Of a stretch of 64,000 nt of DNA, positions 57,271 to 64,000 are shown in pieces (the stretch's first letter is position 1; the number at the start of each line of letters is the position of its first letter). Origin of the DNA: Calcarisporiella thermophila CBS 279.70 (taxonomy: Eukaryota > Calcarisporiellomycota). Below the pieces are notes generated by a model, which did no database searches, had not been told where the DNA came from, and saw only the letters and a program-made list of their open reading frames with translations. Where the stretch lies: the NCBI RefSeq assembly GCF_041956535.1, contig NW_027192193.1, positions 921,192 to 985,191 on the forward strand, given 5' to 3'. Position numbers and translations under genes: made by a program.

Positions 57271-59551
57271 CTATAGATCACTCATACTCTCAAGCATGCG
57301 TTTTCTCCACTCACTTAGGGTCTCAATTTCAAATACTCTATCCGCTCCCATTTTTTCCCTTACTTTAAGCATTACTTCAGTAGGTTCCAGGGTGAGCTGC
57401 TCAAAGGTGATAAAGCACTCGGAATCTTGGTGCCACTCAATTTCATAATTGCCGAAAGACCCAAAGTAAGTCTGCAATTCGGGAGCGTGGATCGACTCAG
57501 AGAGAGAAAAAAGATGAAACACGTTGTCGATTGGAGAGACATCTATTCAATACCCTAAAATTTAACAAACATTGAAAACGTGGTTAAAATATATAATCAC
57601 CTTCATCTCCTTCAAGATATATATGCATGATAGTATTTCTGCTCAAATTCAATCGATTGAGAAACGGTTTCAATAAATCAGAGTCAAAGAGAGGAAGGGG
57701 TTGAGAAGATGGATGTTCAACAGTAGTAGGCATCGTATTATCGTCTTCTGACCATTCATCTTCAGTCCATTCGCCTTCTTCCTTCTCACCGTTATCTTCA
57801 TTTTCGTATTCAACATATGATGTGCACTCAGAGACAGGGAGCATTGGTATATCTTCTGCGTCGACAGATTCGTTTGCAATATCTTTCTCTACAATAGTTT
57901 TCTCAGTTTTTTCATCCGGTGGACTATCTGTTTAAAAAAGAGTGTAATAACCTTATCTACACCATATCTCACAATATATATTGCAACTCACGTAGAAATC
58001 CTGCCAATTTTAAGAATACAACTCCCGTCATAAAAGCGTCATAACCAGCTTCGTGCGCAGGATTTTGAATAGAGTATCGGCAATGGTGTACGTTGATTTC
58101 TGTTTAATATATAGGAATAAATTAGGGTTATCTTCCCAAATAGAATATGCATTTGTTTTACCAATCTTAGGCTCTGTGAATGGCTCTCGATGCAATCTCT
58201 CCTCTAGTTCGACGAGATTCGAATCATTGATCCAACACTAAATATTATCAGGTTCACTGAGAATTCGACTACTAATAATAAAGCAACAAGAATACGTGCC
58301 TTGAATTTTTCTGATGCACAGATATATTTTGTGTCATATACAAATGGAAATAGTTGGTTCAACGCTCGTTTACAGTCTGAGAAGCCAGCAGGTAAGGGTT
58401 TGACGAATTGTGCGTAGATATGGCATAAATCTAGCCAGAAATTATGTCCAATAATGGGCTTGCCAAGGTGACATATAATATCAATAATGTAGCGGAATCC
58501 CTTGGCCTTAATGATATCATTCTAAAATCCCACAAGTGAAAAATTAGTGACAACCACTATACAATAACATGATCTAAACGAACTTCTAATGCTTCCATCC
58601 GCTCTTCGTGTTTTTTCTGTCTAAGCTCTTGGCTACTGGGAATAATTCTAATGAAGCCCTGTCTTCCTTCAGTGTCGAGTTGAGGAAAGCTTAAGTTGTA
58701 AAGTAAGCATCATTTATCCATTATCAAAGAAAAGGAATGATGTCTATACTTTGTTCGAATTATCTGGTATAATAGCCGACGTTGATATGAATTTTTAGTA
58801 GCAATATTAAGGCAGTTGCTGATATCTGGCTCTTTTTCAAGCCAACTCTCTATATCTTTTCTATAGATAAAGAGTAAAGAAAACATCAAAAATTGACAGT
58901 AATACTTAGTTCCCAAAATACTACCAACATTGAATTCTCGATAAATGACTCCTCTTTTGGATCAATGCGGATATCAGGTAGGTTAGAATTAAATATGCGC
59001 ATTTTTTTCTCCCTTAGTTCACTCTCCTGTTCCAAAGTTAGATACGGAATGCCGTTGTAAACCCACTATTTAAGATATAAAGTATGTGAATAAAATAGTC
59101 CAGTCTCCTATCAAAGAATATTTATTTACTTTGTTGAAATCGAATCCATTTTTTGACAAAAACTCTAATGCTGTTGGTTTGCACATAAAGGCCGATTCTG
59201 ATCCTGATGGAAATATGTAAAAGTTGAATGGATAGGCGATATAGGCACCCTGCTCCGAGTCCCAGCGAAATGGACATATGCCTATTTGCAAAACTAGATA
59301 CGAGCTTGTAGCCACACGGACTTGCACATAACGCTGCTCGAGGGAGTCATGCCGCGTTATTTTGTGGTGTATTGGATTTTTATGCAGACCTTGAGCAATC
59401 AATGAATTAATCGCATTTCTGATCAATGAATTCGCAGATTTAATAAGAAAATACCTGAAAGTTCTGTGTCTATGGCAATAAAATCACATTCTTCAAGAAT
59501 CTGTTTGATCCGGGGGAGATAATCTTGGAAATTATATCTTAGGATCTCCAT
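57271..59551 (-). CDS. PARN: Poly(A)-specific ribonuclease PARN (CAF1/DEDD family)
   Basis: Ten exons (59551-59455, 59389-59130, 59065-58929, 58860-58750, 58689-58584, 58521-58300, 58237-58162, 58099-57992, 57927-57601, 57542-57271) give 571 aa. DEDD catalytic residues are visible. Asp28 and Glu30 lie in FIAIDTELSG, at the same positions as in human PARN. An Asp lies in IIGHNFWLDLCH, and His and Asp lie in HEAGYDAFMTG. YPFNFYIFPSG and SKNGFDFNKWVYNGIPYL frame the nuclease fold. The C-terminal part has an acidic linker (EEGEWTEDEWSEDD) and an RRM-like domain (VFHLFSLSESIHAPELQTYFGSFG). It removes poly(A) and trims snoRNA/scaRNA and other small RNAs. Baker's yeast lacks PARN. The exon 6 donor appears to be a GC (CAAG/GCACGT), giving a GC-AG intron. 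Confidence 0.94.
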
Positions 59552-59674
59552 TGTAAAATGAAAGGAACTCGTCTCCGAAATTATTCGGATTTTGAAATTT
59601 CATTTGAAACTTTGGGTGGCTCATTTGTGACAACAAAAATTTGATTAGCTACTCATATATGCTAAACCGAAAAC
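59552..59674. promoter_or_regulatory. 123-bp divergent promoter, PARN / DTW-domain gene
   Basis: The two start codons are 123 bp apart on opposite strands. The sequence is AT-rich without a clear TATA box. Both genes act in RNA maturation, so co-regulation is plausible but not shown. Confidence 0.5.
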
Positions 59675-60705
59675 ATGACATCAGAGGAATTACTACATGG
59701 ACATCAGCGCAACGATACGCAAGGATGTAAGTGTGAGCTAATTTTTATGTGACTTCGTCCTTTTAATCGATATGTTTCTATATTTTAGCGTTGGAGAATG
59801 AGAAAAAAAAGAATACCAAACTGACCCCTCCCGAGAAATCACCTTTCGATAAGTTCAAAATTTCGAATACAGCACCTTTATGGGAATGTAGACAGCGTGT
59901 GCCTTGTCCTAAATGTGAGCGACCAATGAAGTATTTCTGTTACTTCTGCTATACTCTATGTGGATTCAAGCGAGAGGATATCCCCTTAGTTAACTTGCCG
60001 ATAAAACTGGATATGTACGTGTGCTAATCTCGACACTATTGCCAAGAATCACAGACAGTTCATAGGTACAGATAATTATATGCTCATATCTCTGGTTATT
60101 TTTAATAGAATCAAACATGAACAAGAAAGAGATGGGAAATCGACCGCAGTACATGCTAAGATCATATCTCCCAATGATGTAGAAATCTACCCGCACACTG
60201 CAGTTCCTGATTATGAAGGCGAGGATGTAGTATTGCTCTATCCTGGACCGGTAAATGAAGTCTTTTCACGAATCATGGCATCTTATCTAAATCATTTTAT
60301 TTTCTTCTCCGAATCTCTTCCTCTCCATGCATCTAGACAGCAAAAAGGATAGACAAGCTTAACTTCAAGAAGCTGGTAGTTATCGACGGTACATGGCGTC
60401 AAGCTTCCTCCATGGCACGCAATATCCCCGCACTCGCGCGACTACCTCAAGTGACAATTGCTCCTCACGAGACAACTTTCTGGCGCTATCAAAATAAGGA
60501 CATAAATCACCTAGCAACCATAGAGGCCATCTACTATTTCATGCGAGAGTACGCTGAATTGCGCAACAATGCCTACAACGGAGAATACGACGATCTTTTG
60601 TTTTATTACAAATTCTTTTATGAGTTAATTCAACAAAGCTACCGTACGGAGAAACGGATATTTAACAGGAGGCAGCGCGATGGATATATTGTATATGACG
60701 ATTAA
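59675..60705 (+). CDS. DTW-domain tRNA-uridine aminocarboxypropyltransferase (DTWD1 type)
   Basis: Four exons (59675-59726, 59789-60014, 60109-60250, 60337-60705) give 262 aa. Cys pairs CPKC and CYFC form the N-terminal zinc-binding part. The catalytic DTW motif appears as DGTW in LVVIDGTWRQASSM. HETTFWRYQ and HLATIEAIYYFMREY follow, as in DTW proteins. Human DTWD1/DTWD2 and bacterial TapT make acp3U in tRNA from S-adenosylmethionine; DTWD1 modifies position 20. CPKCERPMKYFCYFCYTL favours DTWD1 over DTWD2. It is divergent from PARN (123 bp). The start at 59675 gives a short N-terminus (MTSEELLHG) and is supported by the in-frame splice. Confidence 0.87.
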
Positions 60706-60837
60706 ATTTATTTAGTTTCTCTCTTGTAAAATAGCTTTCTGTAGATGCATAAGGTGCGTAGATTGGAGCAAATAAGGGTAGTAAAATAGGCACCAGCTTG
60801 ATATGCATAGAATTTTAATAAACCGAACTTAGACCTG
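60706..60837. other. Convergent 3' ends of DTW gene and insulinase gene
   Basis: Only about 130 bp separate the two stop codons on opposite strands. AATAAA-like sequences are present on both strands. The two transcripts probably overlap at their 3' ends. Confidence 0.45.
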
Positions 60838-63800
60838 TCAAAGCTGACACTTGATATCAAATTCTTCAAGTGACATCCTTTGGAATGAGTATTCCTCTGG
60901 CATTCCCTTCAAAACCTCTGATGATTCATTTGCGGGTGGCGTTAGCAATACGCCAACCAAACCTTCATTGGTCAAAAATTGCTTCAAATAGCGATCAAAC
61001 ACGCGACGTAAATCTTCGTCTTGTACGCGGTAGAGCCACTCCACATACTGCTCTTGTGCCTCCAGGGTATCGTATCCTCTGAGGCAACCACGAAGAGAGG
61101 CACCTAGGATACCACTTGCAGTGCTTCGCTCCGAGAATGTGCGGTACACCAGGGACGCCCTGGCTGTTTCCACGTCAAAAGCGGAAACAATAGATGTCCA
61201 ATCGCTATCTAGCCGCTTAAGCACATCAAAGAATGCCGCGCAGGCCTTAGCAGGGTCAACCGCATCGCGAAGTTCAAAGGTGATCTGTCCTTGCCAAGTA
61301 ACCATATAGAGAGAAGCATCGTAAGCGTATCCGTTGCCACGAATTGACGTGTATAATGGACCTTCAAGACGAGATAGCAACTCGCATAGAAGTAAAGTCG
61401 CTTGATAATCAAGATGTTGCTCGGGTTTGGCCGTAGGCAGACACAATATATCGCACGGAGCGATTACCGCAAGATAAGAAGAGGTAATAGAGGCAAGAGG
61501 GACATGGAAGAACTGCGACACAGGAGAGAGTGGAGTGTAGGGAGTCCGTGGGAATGGGAATGGGTTTGAGGAGCGGGATGTGCACGCTGTGCTCTCCGTC
61601 AACTTCACTTTCCCGATTTCACTAGCAATTGCAGTTGCAGCCATGTCATACTGCGAAATTTTGCGGTCCCATGTGGTTAAGAAAAACTTCACAGCCTCGT
61701 TTGCCCCAAATCCAGTTGGTAATCCAAACTGTACAATGCCTGGTAGGTTTGATCGCACCAAGGAAATCAGCGTCCACTTTAAGTGCTCCAATGCATGTAA
61801 AACTTTTCGCTCGGCTTCAATCCCCTTTTTCAGCTCCGCGATAATGGCTCGGAGGAAAGGTTCTTGCCGAAACACGCTAATAGCAAGATCATTGCCCAAC
61901 ACTTCCGTGTCCCCTTTGTTTGTTCTTGCCTTCTTTTCTGGTCGTTGCAACCCGTAAGGACGATATCCTGACTCGGTTTCAAGTCCGCGCGCATCCACCG
62001 TCACTCGTGTGCTCAGAGCCAATAGCATTTCGCTACCCTCACGCTTCATTTCCTTACACGAGCTCAGCAGATTCTTTGCTACGGTCCGCACACGATCTAC
62101 TGTGAACTCGGTGAAGAATAATACATCGAGTAGCCAAGTACAAAGGTCGGCGAAGCGCTCGCGCTCTGCCCAACCACTTATGCAGAATAACTCTGATAGC
62201 CACGAGCATGCAAAAGTGTCATTGCCGAAGCCAGTGGCGGCCTCGTACGATGCAAGAGCATTGGAAAGCCGAGTGGTAACGTCCTTATAGTCAATGCGTT
62301 GCCAGCCATTCTCACCTTCTTCGTTAGGAACTCGGAGATTGGATTGGAAAATTAGCTCTTGGAACAATACCAAATAAGGACGCAACTCTTCTGATAGATC
62401 TTCAGCGGGAAGACAGATTTTTAGACTCACAAACGTAGAATCTGCCTCAACTATTTGCACAAATTCAAACGGTCTCGCACTACGCTTTTCGTTTTCGAAG
62501 CAAGCAGGAACTTTGTTGATGGTCATCTGTGCAGGTAGCCTTGGAACACTGACCAGTTCCGGAATTTTAGGCATAGCTTGCAACACGTCTGAGGGCACGT
62601 TGATCTCGTTTGCTTTCACAGCTCGCTTGACCTCTTCTTTAAGCTTCTTCAGCCCGTCCACCCCGAGTTTTTCCACGCGCGCCTGCTGCTCACTATGATT
62701 ACGCATTTCAAGCTCCTTTCCCAATTGAGCGTCGGGTAACATGCAAACTTCAACCATTGGAGCATCGATCAACCATTTTTTGGCTAATTCAATCCAAAAG
62801 ACGTCAGGTCTGGAAGCCAGGTCATCCAAGATATTAAAAATATTAGCCCTCGTGCCAATCGTGAAGTCCCCTTCTCCATTTTTACATTTGGAATGAGGAG
62901 AGAAACTGTTAATGAGCACATCCGGGATAAGGTAGGCAGCTATTACATCGTGAGGATCATCCTCAAGTGCTTCACGAATTTTAGTACGATGTCGCGCAAC
63001 AATAGAAGGCATGATGCCCGGCTTTGGGAAACCAGTATTGATAAGCTGATGTAGAATCGATAGGACCTCACTATGGAAAAAACCGGGCTTAAATGGATCT
63101 ATTTCCTTCTCCATTTCAGTTTCCTCTTCTTCATGGTCGTCATCATCATCGTCATCATCCTCATCGTCGGCGTCATCATCTTCTTCGTCATCATCTTCCT
63201 CATCGCTTTGATCATCTTCATTCTCAGCTTCCTTGGTCTCCCCATCTACCCTCTTATCTCCCTCTCTCTCTAACTTTTGCACTGGAACCCCGCTAAAAAT
63301 TAGGAACATAAGGGTATGCACGTATCCTTTAATTTCAAAGTCGATATGGTTGCTTAGAGGATTGCGACGCTCAACGAATCTCTGAGCAAAAGGAGAAGCT
63401 GAAGTTTCATGCAAATAACGGAAAAGCACATCAAGTGCAACGATTGTATATAAATCCTGAAAGTCTGGACCACGCCATCCATACCCAATCGATCCAAACT
63501 CCTCATCAGAAGACGGAAAGCGTACAACATCACAGTGCACTAAGCCTTTCTTATCCGCACTGATTCGCGTGTCATCGATTACTCGTGGGACGCGAGGAAT
63601 AGTTGCTTTATCCAGCAAATTTGGTTCTGCGGCAAGTCTTCCGCAAATACTTTCAGCATCTAGATTGTCTCCCGCAATGATTATTGTAATGGCATCAACA
63701 TGGTAGAAATCAGAGTGATAAGCTTTGATGCGTTCGTTAGTTAGCCTTGCGATATCGGGAGTAAGACCTCCACATTCGTATGAGTATGTAGTTTTATTTT

Positions 63801-64000
63801 GAAACAAGTGTCTGCGTAAGGCATGGTCTAACTATTAAAATGACATACAAATTGAGTATACGCAATTCTTTGAATATGACAAGGCCATCCTTCTCTTACC
63901 AAATCAGCTTCAGATTTCTCCCTGGAAAACATTTCTGAGAATACAACCCCCTGCTCTTTGGCTTCACCGTCGACATGGTAAACTTCTGTGATGAACTGTT
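60838..64000 (-). CDS. Insulinase-family (M16C-like) zinc metallopeptidase, N-terminus missing
   Basis: Two exons (64000-63901, 63831-60838) give over 1030 residues; the 5' end lies beyond the right edge. The first part visible ends EAKEQGVVFSEMFSREKS, matching the GVVYxEMxGREN segment that follows the HxxEH active site in pitrilysin and presequence-protease relatives. The zinc motif itself is therefore outside the window. LDHALRRHLFQNKTTYSYECGG and ITIIIAGD come next. An insert with about 50 acidic residues lies near 63110-63225. The C-terminal half carries the last two M16 domains and ends SLEEFDIKCQL. It resembles the large cytosolic fungal group typified by yeast YOL098C/Sdd3 rather than mitochondrial Cym1. 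The substrate is unknown. Confidence 0.88.

Overview
The window is nuclear DNA of a filamentous or dimorphic fungus. It carries spliceosomal genes with many short introns (about 40-110 nt, GT-AG), a GT48 1,3-beta-glucan synthase, a Zn2Cys6 regulator, AA11-type LPMO-like secreted proteins, a DUF2408 protein and a DUF3712 (Tag1-like) protein, a combination known only from fungi. PARN is present, which argues against a budding yeast. I cannot place it more precisely from sequence alone. There is no tRNA, rRNA, CRISPR array or intact transposon.

Layout. 0.9-3.2 kb (-): Zn2Cys6 transcription factor. 5.3-8.1 kb (+): DDHD phospholipase A1. 9.3-11.5 kb (+): PX-domain AGC kinase. 12.4-13.6 kb (+): ALYREF/POLDIP3-like RRM protein. 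14.2-16.0 kb (-): coiled-coil protein with a C-terminal membrane anchor. 16.2-18.0 kb (+): DUF2408 protein. 18.5-20.2 kb (-): orphan 449-aa protein. 20.4-21.2 kb (+): signal peptidase subunit SPC2. 21.9-25.1 kb (+): tandem pair of AA11-like LPMO genes. 25.4-31.0 kb (-): FKS glucan synthase. 31.4-31.8 kb (-): possible small gene. 32.0-34.7 kb (-): 15-exon candidate SLF2/CANIN-like protein. 35.4-37.1 kb (-): DH-PH RhoGEF. 38.1-40.1 kb (-): farnesyltransferase beta. 40.2-41.9 kb (+): RBBP4/Hat2-type WD40 protein. 42.2-43.4 kb (-): GDP-mannose pyrophosphorylase. 44.9-45.9 kb (-): mitoferrin. 46.8-49.9 kb (+): DUF3712 protein. 51.1-52.6 kb (+): F-box protein. 52.9-54.1 kb (+): glycogen-targeting PP1 subunit. 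54.4-54.9 kb (-): DUF202 membrane protein. 55.1-56.8 kb (-): aminoacylase-1. 57.3-59.6 kb (-): PARN. 59.7-60.7 kb (+): DTW-domain tRNA-modifying enzyme. 60.8 kb to the right edge (-): insulinase-family peptidase, cut by the window.

Composition changes along the window. The first ~16 kb is GC-rich with long intergenic stretches; the rest is AT-rich and gene-dense. Several genes share a cell-surface theme: FKS1, a RhoGEF (Rho1 is the regulatory GTPase of FKS1 in yeasts), farnesyltransferase beta, GDP-mannose pyrophosphorylase and SPC2. They are independent housekeeping genes, however, and not a fungal secondary-metabolite cluster. Three divergent pairs share intergenic gaps of only 114-128 bp.

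Gene models were built by hand by joining exons at GT-AG sites that keep frame and restore conserved motifs. Exon coordinates are given in each entry.
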